Source: Zygaena filipendulae | Lineage: Eukaryota > Arthropoda > Insecta > Lepidoptera > Zygaenidae | Direction of reading: 5' to 3' | Length of the DNA: 64,000 bases | NCBI GenBank assembly: GCA_907165275.2 | Contig: OU015650.1 | Span: 3,812,001 to 3,876,000 of the forward strand | Part shown: piece after piece, positions 23,027-35,100 of the stretch | Numbering within the stretch: the first letter of the stretch is position 1 | Layout: each line of letters opens with the position of its first letter | The notes under the pieces: model-generated | The model's database searches: none | Told to the model about the DNA's origin: nothing | Seen by the model: only the letters and a program-made list of their open reading frames with translations | Translations under genes and position numbers: made by a program

Positions 23027-24038
23027 TGCTGGGGCCACACTAACGGGAAACGTCAATACCTATCATCGCGATAAATATTGCGTTTATTTTTGATGCGATA
23101 AATTGAGTGCTAATTGAGAGCTTTTTGCGGCAAAGCCCACATTCAAGCATAATTTTTGTATTGAACTTGGTTCTCCTTTTTTACATTTATGTTTTTGGTG
23201 GGATGTCATTACTTTTTGTAAAGAAAACTAGGCAGGTATTGAGATTGTGGTTATGTATGACAATAATTTTATTCATCGTTGAGAAAAAAGCAGGATGGTA
23301 ATAAAACAATAAATAACTAAATCGGTATTCGTAAGCGGTGCCTATGTTTATTTGTTGCTCGGGAGTGCTTTTATGTAGATTTACTTCTGTTCTGTTTATA
23401 ATTATGTGGTGCCGCGCACCGCCGACGACACACCGTTGGCCGGTTGTTTAGCGCGTATTACAAGTTTTTTGTATGGGGACACCACTTATTTTTGACTATT
23501 TTATTTTTTTATTTTTAGATTTTTTCCTACGCTTACACAAAAATCCCGATTTGGATTCCAAATTTCATCCTTCTAGGTAATCTGGAAGTAGGTTAGATTT
23601 AGGTACTATATGTCAGTCAGTCGGTCAGTGCTAAAATTTACGACTTTTTGACCTTCATATCTTTACAACTGCTTGAGCTATTATTGTTATTATTAACCGT
23701 TTGAGCTAGCTTCATGAAATTTGGGCTTCTACATGCCCTTATGGATATAATTAAACACACGTAGTTTTATGTGTTTACGTTAAAGAGGTTTTAAATCATA
23801 GAAGGAGCAAAAGTGGCACCAAGTGGTTCGTGTAATATTATACACTCGGCGCTGGGTAGCCAGTTTCTTTGCTTGAACTTGGCTTGACACGCTGCCGCGT
23901 GTCTAGATCTTTGATATACCGCCCGCCACTTGAGCTATCGGCTCGTTAAGTCGTGGCTACACCTACGTTAAACGTCTAAATGATAATTATCATTTATGGC
24001 GATAATGAACGGCATTTCCCGTTAGTGTGGCCCCAGCA
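23027..24038. mobile_element. PIF/Harbinger-type non-autonomous element
   Basis: The ends are near-perfect inverted repeats beginning TGCTGGGGCCACACTAACGG, flanked on both sides by TTA (23024-23026 and 24039-24041). The 3-bp TTA target duplication is diagnostic of the PIF/Harbinger superfamily. The ~1.0-kb interior has no transposase; a 64-codon frame at 23107-23301 is hydrophobic and unconvincing. The element sits between the minus-strand orphan exon and the glycogenin promoter, and its right end is only ~275 bp from the glycogenin start codon. A related element with the same style of ends is at 62019-62513. Confidence 0.8.
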
Positions 24039-24074
24039 TTATGATACACGGGTTATGTGCGTGGGTGTGTTTAT

Positions 24075-24312
24075 GAATTAACGATTGGCTTGAATGTGAG
24101 CGTCGCTCCACCGATTGGCGCTCCCGCGGTGCGGCGAGGGGGCTGCGGTGGCATGCTCCGCTCCGCTGTCGGCTGTCTCATGTGTATAGACCGTGCATGC
24201 GTATATTCAAGTGCTGCGACGAGCGCGTGTACGTAGACCGTGATTAGACTTTAGAGGTGACTGATACTGAAACTGTCAATAGCGAAACGAGAATAAAAAA
24301 ACCGGCCACAAA
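24075..24312 (+). promoter_or_regulatory. Glycogenin promoter and 5' leader
   Basis: CpG-rich segment just upstream of the glycogenin start codon, with two inverted CCAAT boxes (GATTGGC) about 31 bp apart at ~24081 and ~24112, then 'cggtgcggcgagggggctgcgg'-type GC-rich sequence. No clear TATA box; the transcription start is probably between 24150 and 24260. Confidence 0.55.
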
Positions 24313-24319
24313 ATGTCAA
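24313..24319 (+). CDS. Gyg: Glycogenin coding exon 1 (ATGTCAA, 7 nt)
   Basis: ATG TCA A|GTGAGT in a good translation context (cacaaaATG). Phase 1 joins to exon 2 'GT CGA GCA TGG', giving [13 protein letters not shown], a proper glycogenin N-terminus. Chosen because it is the only phase-matched ATG-donor I found, and it follows a promoter-like CpG island. Confidence 0.7.
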
Positions 24320-27300
24320 GTGAGTGCCCATCATTAGTTAAACCAACCACCTATTGTTCTATTATAGGTAGGTATAGCATATTCGTTAGCACTAATTTTA
24401 GTTAAATGTATAAAATAAAAAAAAAATACAAGGAAATTTTTAATGCTATGAACTTTATTTACCTGCTTACCTATTAGTGCGCTTGGAAAATATTCGAAAT
24501 ATTGTTGTAAGTAGGTACCTACCGATCTTTTTCCTATAGGCAGATATTATATGCATTTAAAATCCGAATTTAATTTTAAAATTCTGAAAATATTGTGGGG
24601 GTATTTTGAATTATTATCTACCTAGGTACATAGGTAATAGGTACTTCTTTAGTTCACACAAATTTTCTCAAAAACTTCTCCTTTTTTTTAGTAATTCAAT
24701 CTTAATATTGCATGAGAGCTTAATATTTTTACATCCATAAATAATTATTACTAATGACCACGTAGATAGATATCTAATTGAAAACTAAGGCTATGTAATA
24801 ACTGACTACCCACTAGCTACAATATTTTCACTAAAACTTAATTCTATCCCAAATATTATATAAGATGAACCAACGGCACAGAGTAGATATACCTACCCAA
24901 AGTAGATACCTATGTATAGATTAAATAAACCATAATAATATAGGTACCTATCTAGGTACCTTCACAGTAATAATAAAAACACGATAAGCAAAGTACTCAT
25001 ATTATGGCATACTTAAAACATAAGAATAGTAAGAACATAGTTTTTAATACAGTTGCTCAAAAAGTGGCGTATTGCAGGGACGTTTAGCGTTCGGGATGTA
25101 GGCTATTACATACTCGAGCTTTTTGTTTACCTTTCCCGAACTCGTGCGTTCTCTTTGCCAACTGTCAAAATGGCGACACGACTTTGACACACTTTTTGGT
25201 AGGTTTCGCATTACTAATACGACTAGCGCCATCTCTTGATCACAGTTGGAACTTAGTTGAGTTTGTTGTGTTTTTGATATTTTATTAAATTGCTTAATTT
25301 TTTCGTAACTGTATTAAAAATAGTTGTTCAGTACACGTGCGGAACCGTCATTGCAACTAGTTCCGACTGTCAACCCTCACCTTCGGCTGCGCCTTGGCTC
25401 GGGTCGACATTTGTCGGAACTCTTTGCAATGACAGGCTTTCCGCACTTATAATGAAATATACTATTTCAATTATCTAAAATTACCGATACAATTTTTGTT
25501 ATGAAAAAGATCTGATGGGCATGGGCTACTGAAATACGATCTTTACATTGTTCCTGCTTTTACAGTTCAAGTAGGTAGTAGTAGCTATTAATTAATTAAT
25601 ATAGGTACATACCCTCAGATTATTTCGTCTGAGTAGGTAGGTACATACCTACCATACATTACATAAAAATACCCCACACAATAAAATTGTCTTGTTAACG
25701 TATAGGTAGGTATAACGCGTGTGTTCAGGGTCTATGTCAGAAGCCGATTGTGTGTGTCTAAAAATAAATTTTCGTTACATTTGAAATTTTCACCGCTTTC
25801 GAATCCAAACTTTCGAAAATAGTCCAAAATTCTTAGTAGGTAGGTACCTAGTATACCTATCTATGAAATTGTATTCTTTCATTAGTCATTACTAGTTGTA
25901 CCCCGCGGTTTCACCCGCGTTAATTTCAGAATTCCCGCGGGAATTCTGGGATAAAAAGTACCCTATGTGTTAATCTGATGTATAAGCTATATTATTGTAA
26001 AGTTTCATTTAAATCCATCCAGTAGTTTTTGCGTGAAAGAGTAACAAACATCCATCCGGATGGATGGATATCCATACATACTTACAAATTTTCGCGTTTA
26101 ACATACCTATTTAGGAAGACATTCTAGCTGTTTAGATTTTTCTTTCAGAAGCTAGGTATAATGTAGGCAATGAATTACAAATCGGAAAAAATAGTTAATT
26201 CCCATACATATGAAATACTTTGTCCTGAATAACTGACTGACGCGTGACGGATCAACGCACAGCCTAAACCGCTAATCGTAGAGACCTGGAAACTTGGAAG
26301 GGGTGTTCCTTTTATGACGTTGGCATCCGATAAGAAAAGATTTTCTGAAATTCTACCCCTGAGGGGGTGAAAAAGGGTTGCAAAGTTTATATGGAACAAT
26401 TCCGCGGGAACTTCAGAAGTTGTCGCGAGTGAAACCCCGCGGAGCAGGTAGTGTTTTACATGATAAATATTTTGGTAGGTACATAATTTATATTTTTTAT
26501 CTAATTAAAATTACTCAATACATTCATTATCCTATAGGATATGGTCATCGCGTCGTACAGAGATACCTTAAAGAGGATAGTAAATTACTTGCATCTTTTT
26601 AGTTTTCATCTCAAATAATAATAAGGAGTAGTGTTGGTAATTTGGTATAGGTAATACTTGAATAGCCTTGAATACCGATTTAAGTCTAGCGTGTCCGATG
26701 ACTGTTGACAATAATACCAGATAACTAGGTATGTACTATAGAACAAATCGTATCCTCACAGATATAGTCAATATATTCTGTGTAGGTACGCATGAGGTAC
26801 GCAAACACTAGCTGTTATTTTTTAATTTACTGAAAGGAATGAGTCTGGCTATCATAAGGTGAAAATGTTCTCAGCTCGAGCCTCGAACCTAAAAACCGTA
26901 GTAACTTTTAAGATATGTACATAACTGGTTTTCTTCTTTCACTTCACGTAAAGTTTGATGGTGGTATCCTATCTTCATCATAATTGTGTATGGTAGATAT
27001 CGTTGCATTGTTCTGAGGAATTTCATTACCTATTGTAATTTTTAGTAGGTAATTGATTAAATTTGTTGCCTGTGTTTGTTCGTTCATTTTCTATGCATTT
27101 CTTCCCATATAATCTTATCTTCTTCTAATATATATAAATCACGTGTCGCGTTTTTTGTCCGCGATGGACTCCGAAACTACTGAACGGATTTTGATAAAAT
27201 TTTGTAACCGTTCATCCGTATACAATAAAACTTTGGTGAATTATTATGGTACGCTTGCCCGTGAAGGTTACCTACTCAATAGTGAAATCTTAAAAAAAAA

Positions 27301-29157
27301 AACAGTTGTATTACCTACCTGTATTAAAAGGTAGTCATGAAAGAAAAAACAATCCCATACTCGACTGTCTTTGTAGTTTCCTTTATGGAAGTCCAGTGGC
27401 AATCTTACGGCTCCATCTTCAGACCCTTGCCATCATAATTAACATGGTTTACTATAAAATCTTAAAGTCGACTGTCCTATCATTGGCTATCTGGGGGTTT
27501 TAGTGAATCTGTCCCTACATCCCGGTTCCAACATCAGATCAGCAAAAAAGAATATTACACATCTTAGTCTGGAAGAGATCGCGTTATAGTGATAAGACCG
27601 CCCTTTGGAGCCTTAACACTGTCTGTTTTTATAAGTTTTTGTCATTCTACTGATTGTAGTGCTCAATAAAGTGTTTTCCATTCATTCATTCATTCATCGT
27701 CCCATGCCTTTAAACTCAATCGGATACCACTGACACCAAGTGGTTAGAAATTAAATTATTTCAATTGCAAATTTTGAATTTTTCAAACGCAATAATAACG
27801 AATATTGCAAGTTAAAAGCTTATAAAATACGTATCTTATTCATTCATTATATCAGCAAGATGAGCGGCAGTTGCCACAATCACGTGGAGTAGTTTAGGCC
27901 TTGAGGTGAAAGTGAATTATTGCTATGTGCAATTTATGAAATTTGATATCATTTTTTTAACCTGAAAGATAATTATACATAATATTTTTCATCCTTATCA
28001 AGTTCGTGTCAGTATACCGATAAAAAATCATAAAAATTAATGATTAAAACAAAAAAATCATATGAGTACCTAGTCAAAATGACTCCCCATTTTCCCTGGG
28101 CACGCGTGAACTGCTGGACCAATTTCGCTAATTCTTTTTTTGTTGTTTCTTATTGTAAGAAGAAAAATAAAAGAAGTTTGGAGTTCCTGCGGGAATTCCG
28201 AAACTCACGCGGGTGAATTTCCGAAACGGTTGGACCGATTTTGAGCTGATGTTATAAGGAGTAGGTAATGGAGATGTTGACTACTATTGAAAATCAAAAT
28301 TCTAATTAGTCCGTCAGTTAGAAAAAAAAAAAAATAGATACGTATTTTTTGCTTTTTCAAATAAATTAAAATATGCAGAGATAAAGCGCATTAAAGTTTA
28401 GGGTGACGGGGTCGTGACGTTACTAATCGCTAAAACCGCCATACAAACTGTCCGAATAGTGCGTCACGCGAAATTTCAACTCAATATATCGCTATATATA
28501 TATATTTTTGATTACGTAAAAAATTAAAAATTAGTGTACAATATTTTTTATTAATCTACAAGACGGACTACAAAAAAAAATTAGTCAACATGCCCATTCA
28601 TTGAAATTGGAATATAAAATATGGCTAGTCGTACCAAGTTTGGTTAAAATCCCTTCAGTAGTTTTTGACCCATGCGTCCACATACAGACAGACAGACAGA
28701 CAAAAAATTTACTAATTACATTTTTGGCATCAGTATCGATCACCATTCATCCTCCAATATTAATTTTGAATATATATTCAACTAGCTGTGCCCCGCGGTT
28801 TCATCCGCGGTAATTTCAGAGTTTCAGAGGTAATTTCGGAATTCCGGGATAAAAAGTACCCTATGTCCTTCTCTGTACCCCCGACAACGTGCATGCCAAA
28901 TTTCATCCAAATCCGTTCAGCCGTTTTTGCGTGATTGAGTAAGCGTATGCGAAGATAAGGGCTCGAAAGCGCATTTTCATCCGACTTGCTTCAAATTTAT
29001 CGTCGCTGCTCAGCTCCTATGTGTCTTAGCGTTATGTTATATAGCCTATAACCTGCCCAGGAGTATGGACTACAATCGTACCAAGTTTGGTTACAATCCC
29101 TTTAGTAGTTTTTGACCCATGCCCATGCCCTGTCTGTCTGTCTGTCTGTATGTGCAC

Positions 29158-29188
<31 letters not shown>

Positions 29189-32100
29189 GCCAAAAAATTT
29201 ACTGATTAATTTTTGGCATCAGTGTCGTTCACCATTCATCCTCCAATATTAATTTTGAATACTTATATATTCAATGTACAGAATTGACCTCTCCACAGTT
29301 TTATTATAAGTATAGATATAGATGTACAGAATTGACCTCTCTACAGTTTTATTAGAAGTATAGATAGAAGATAGATATAGAAGATATAGATTATTTATAT
29401 TTGCCTCTATTGAAGTATGCAGTAGGTACATGCGACCGGATTTCTTACATAATTTTGGAAAAAAAAAATTTTTTGATTCTCAGTCGATATGCAATTAAAT
29501 GACTCATTCAAATGCAACGCTACCTCGGTTAAGATTCCCACATCATACTGGTTAATCATTGTTCTTATCGTTATCTAGAATCAAGTAGGCATACATAAAC
29601 ATTATGATGTAAAATAACTACGCTACGTGTACGTTATCAAGTGATACTCTCCTAGACTCTCCTATCATCAATTTTGCCGCATTTATTTTCACTTTCACTA
29701 TTAAAGTACTTAGTGGTAATTAGTTTTTAAGTGCTGTGGATTAAAGTGTATAAATAAATAAAATAAAATATTGAGCAATAAGGGCAGCCGCGGTTTCACC
29801 CGTCCGTGTGAGTCCCTGCATTCTCGCGGGAACTCTTAATCCTTGCTATTAATTATTATAAATGCGAAATATTTGTTTATTTGTTACGCTTTTATTTGCC
29901 GGTTCAAACAATCATCATGAAATTTTGTCAGGGGAGACATAGGGTACTTTTTGTTCCGGGATGCTCGCGGGAACTCCGAAATTAACGCAGGTGAAACCGC
30001 AAGGAACAGCTAGTTTGCTTCTAATCTTCTTCTCTTCTATCTTCGCTCAAGCGTAAGTAATAATTCGAAAAGTATATCTCAGTCGGATGAACCTTATACG
30101 GCAACACATAAAATACGAACAAATAAACATTGAGTTTTATTCATTAGCTGCAGCTTAGCGATTTTATAATATACTAGCTGTCCCGCGCGGTAACACCCGC
30201 GATAATTTCGAAGTTCCCGCGAAATTGTTCTATACAAACTTTGCAACCCCTTTTCATCCCCTTAGGGTTTGAATTTTCAAAAATCCTTTTTTATCGGATG
30301 CCTACGTCATACAAAAAACACACCCTCCAAGTTTCAGGTCTCTAGGATCAGCGGTTTAGGCTGTGCGTTGATCCATCAGTCATTCAGCACAAAGCATTTT
30401 ATATGTATATTGTATAGATTTCTTCTCTGTAGATTAATAATTGTGTTTTGCTGTCTTTCTCCTTAAGGTTAACAGCACACCGTTAATTGATTTGAACATT
30501 TTATTCGTTGTCTTTGTCAACACACGACTCTTCCATGAAGCTAAAATTAGTTATTCAAGTAGTAGATAGATAGCCAATAATGATTGAATTTCAAATGTTC
30601 AGTTTTCAATGAGGCCGATTTGCAATTGTATTATTTTTGTCGTTGGATCAAGGCCACATTAATTAGTATCATGTACCTACTGCATAATATGTAATCCCAT
30701 AAGTAGGTACCTTGGTACCTACATAAGCATTAACTGCATTGGTACGTGGGATCCTTCGATCGACAATATTGGATCAGTTGTGCATTCTATGACTATTACT
30801 TGGCTTCATATTGGCTTTGATATCCGATATTCAATATGCACTAACCACAATGGCGCCAGGTATAGAAGTTACAACACCTATTATAGGTACCTATTACACT
30901 AAGTAAATAAATAATATCAGTGTTTTTAAGAAAATTGTATTTAATTTTTCTTAAACGGGTCGTATGTCCAAGCTAGGTCCCTAATCTACAAAAGCCCGTC
31001 CCCTGTAGCCCCCCGCGCAAAGGTGCCCACGATGCTTGTTGCGTTGCCACGTTGTATTGCAATGGACAACCTCTGCGCAAGGAACGACCTGGACCGGGGG
31101 TCACCGCCTCTCTCCCTTATTCGACGCCCGACCTCCCCAATAAATTCCTTCGCGTCGGATCCCAAGCAGTGTTTTTGCATCTTCTTATTCTTTCTGACGC
31201 ATAGTCCAAGAGGAATGTAGGCACATCTAGTCAATTAAATAAAAACTCGTTACTGGCTGTCTCTTGCGGTTTCACCCTCGGTAATTTCGGAGTTCCGGTG
31301 GAAATTTCGGGATGAAAGTACCCTGTGTCACTCGAGACTACCGTATAGCTTCCTATAAGTGAAAGAATTTTCAAAATCGGTTCAGTTGGTAGATCCAGAG
31401 ATTACCCCCTACAACCTCACAAACTTTACCTCTTTATAATATTACTAGTTCTGTTGTTCTCCGCGGTTTCACCCGCGTTAATTTCGGAGTTCCCGTGGGA
31501 ATTCCGGATTACAATGTACCCTATGTATGTTACTCAGGGATAATGTAGCTTTCTAATGGTGAAAGAGTTTTTGAAATCGGTCCAGTAGTTTTTGAGTTAA
31601 TTCGTAACAAACAAACAAACAAAAAAACATATTATCTTTCCTCTTTATAATATTAGTATAGATTAGCTGTTCCCCGCGGTTTCACCCGCGTTAGTACTTA
31701 CTTGTACCTACCTACCTACCTATTTATTTGTACCTACCCTTGACAACGTGTAGTTCGTAGTTTCTTCTACGTTAATTTCGGAGTTTCCGTAGGAATTCCG
31801 GGATAAAAAGTAGCCTATGTCCTTCTCTGTATCCCTGACAACGTGTATGCAAAAATTTTTGGTGATCGGTTGAGCCGTTTAGTCGTGAAAGGGTAACAAC
31901 AAACAAACTCACTTTCGCATTTATAATATTAGTAAGAATTTTCTTAGTTACAAAAAGTTTACTGACCGTCCTTTTACACAAGTGTCAATGTAATAATAGT
32001 AGTGTGGGAATCGTACCTATACGTCGTAGGCATGGGCGTATGGCATTGATTGATTAAATTGATGAAAATTATTACTTTCAAACAATAATTTGGTTTAAAG

Positions 32101-35100
32101 GTAGTTTTTGCTAAGTGATCTAATTTTAGATATGAGTTGGTTATTAAAGCGCAGTCAAATACCTAACAATTATAATTATATATCTGGGTTAATTTATATT
32201 AAGCGTATTATTCTCAGGTAAGAGTATTATTATAATTTATATGAGTTCTTATTATTGGTATTCTGCATACCGGCACATTGAAAACTAGTCGTACTTTCTC
32301 CAGACAGTTCTCAAGTCGGAACCAACAACGAACCACACTTTCTTAGCTGGTGTTAATAAATATTGACGAGATTTGTAATTTTAACACTCCAGTGTACATT
32401 TGTACATTTACCAATGCAATAAAAAGATTAGAAAGTTAGTGCAACACGGACATGGCTGATTTCCCTCGTTGGATTAACTGCGTGCATTTTTTTAAGATAC
32501 TATGATATTAAATTTAGTATTAATGACTGAAACCGATTGCGTGGTCGTCGCATTCCTGTATTCCGTTTATCGGAGGCGGTTGACTGGCCACATGGTGACT
32601 TGGTGTGCGCGGGCGCAGACCGGCTGCACCTAAATAGATGCAGGGACATTGCACTCGCGCCGCCGTTGATCCTGCGCGGTCTGTTAAGTGCCTTGTTGGG
32701 GCACGTTTTGACTGAATTTGTTTAAATATACTATCGCCTGGTGGAACGATGCATCTTCGCCCTTCAATGCCTACGTACAATATCATCATTAGTCATCTCA
32801 GATTCTTCCATATATTTTATAATGAGTTTGCATCGGTCTTTGATCTCGTTGGGTTACTAACCTAAAATAAGTTAAGGGACTAAGTACATCCGGTCACACT
32901 ATTTCTGTTTTATTTATGAAATATTGTATTATCAAAAGTTATGTAGAAATTTAGAAACTATAAGGATGTGGATATTTTTCATCCTGGCTACAAAACCCAA
33001 AGAAGTATCTGCTTATTTTGTGAGGGTAGGTACGTGGGTAGTTTTAACTGCAACACATTTCATTACTACTTAAATATGTCAAGGACTATTAGCATTTCAA
33101 ATCTAATTTTGATTTTACGATAAGTAAACGTTATAAAAAACCACGATCATCGCAAAAAATATTTATACGCAATTAACACCGTTAAAACAAACATTTTTTG
33201 ACATAAATTTTTGACCTCGATCACTGGCAGACTTTCCTGAGATCTGTCAAAATGTGGAAGTTTAATATCTTTTGGATCCGTTATTTTATAGAAGAAGCGT
33301 AGAAGCAAAATTACAAATGCGTCTTTTGACCACAAATGACTGGATTACCTATACTAATGTTATGTATGAACTAACAAGACGTTCAACTGTTTCGAAGACT
33401 TCGGACAAAGACAGATATGTAGACAGCCGAAAAAAAAAAGTTATTAGCGGTTTAGTGGCATGTAATTGATACTAGGTTCTTAATCTTCATTAGGATACTA
33501 CTTAAATCCAATGGGAATTTATTCGGATTGACTCTGATCCACTACACTAGGGCATCCCCTAGATTTAAATACATATTTCGGTTGTAGGGTTAAGTTTTCG
33601 TAAATTTAAAAAAAAAATAGACAAGGTCATCGTTTCCTTGAAATATATTATGTGCCTATATCAATATGTATAGTTATACAGGTACTTGGATATTTAGGAA
33701 AGTGGACATTTTAGGAAAGTGGTAATTTTTGACCTATAGGACTATACTATAGGTACCTAAAATAAAAAGTGGTGCCAATTCTTAATAATAATTACATTCA
33801 ATTGCAATCAAAAATATTTTCTTAACTATAACAATAAACTGGATTCGATACAGTTTATAGATATTCTCGAATTAGTTAGTGGAGAATGGACTGTGGAGTG
33901 CACCAGCCACCACCGTCATCAGTGTCGGCGGGCAATATTAGCCGGTATAGGCATCATGACGTGACGCCTTCCAGTGGGTTTTATTTTGAAATTTATTTAT
34001 GTCGTGCTATTTCAGAACAGAACGTGCGGCACTTGTCTATTGCATGGCGGCAAATGTTTGCCCACGCTAGCTAAGAATTGTTGAGGGAAATATTTAACTT
34101 TTACTAGGTATTTAACTTTATAAAGTAGGTATAACTATGGACTTACAGTGTCCAGTTAATGTGTAACATTTTCGATGCTATGGTTCTATGGTATATTTAT
34201 AGGAATTTTAGGTAAATCAATTTTTTTTTTTACTTCAAATTCTTACACGCAACTTTTTTTATCACGATAAGGGTTCACCACTAATTATTTATTTTTATGG
34301 AATTTGTAAATAGGTACGAACCAATCCCACAAAAATTATTTACCATGTATGAAGCTAACAATAAGTAAAGTTTATGTGTATTAACTTTCAATAAATAACT
34401 AGTTATATTGGTCTTGCTTGTTTGCTAGGTAGTAGGTACGTATCGACACGTAGGTATATTATTGTACGTAAAGATAATTTGATGCGCGTGCGGATCTTCT
34501 GCCGCGGCGCCAAAATCATATCACGTGTTAATAAAAATAACTTTTTAAATAACTAGTATATACCTATAAGTACGATACATTAATAGGTTATAATTTTATA
34601 TTTGAATTCTATTGCGGAAGAAACTGCGCATATATGAAAAATATTTGCTACATGGCACCCACATCAGATATATGACACAGAGAGACTAAAATACCCGTAA
34701 ACTGCGTAATCTACCATAACAGCAACATCCAGATACGTAAATTAGAGATTTACCTACGCCTTTGGCAACCAAATACCATTCAGTGTTCTGTACTATGTCT
34801 TTTAAATTATAATAACAATTTCGGATAAAATTGAGATAAGGGAATAATGTAAGTAGGATAAAAACAGTTGAGAGTCGTTAGATATTGGACAATTAATGTC
34901 TCGCAACATTTTAATCTCCTATAAAATGACCAGTCGCTCTTAAAATACCCACTTTTTATGTTAAATATTACTCGTTGCCAACCTAAATAAAAATATGTGA
35001 AGAATTACTTCTTTCACTACTTCCTGACCAGAGGGCCATTTCTGCAAAACCACACCGATCCTGAATCTTTATGGGTCTCTCTTCATACACCTCGTTGCGA

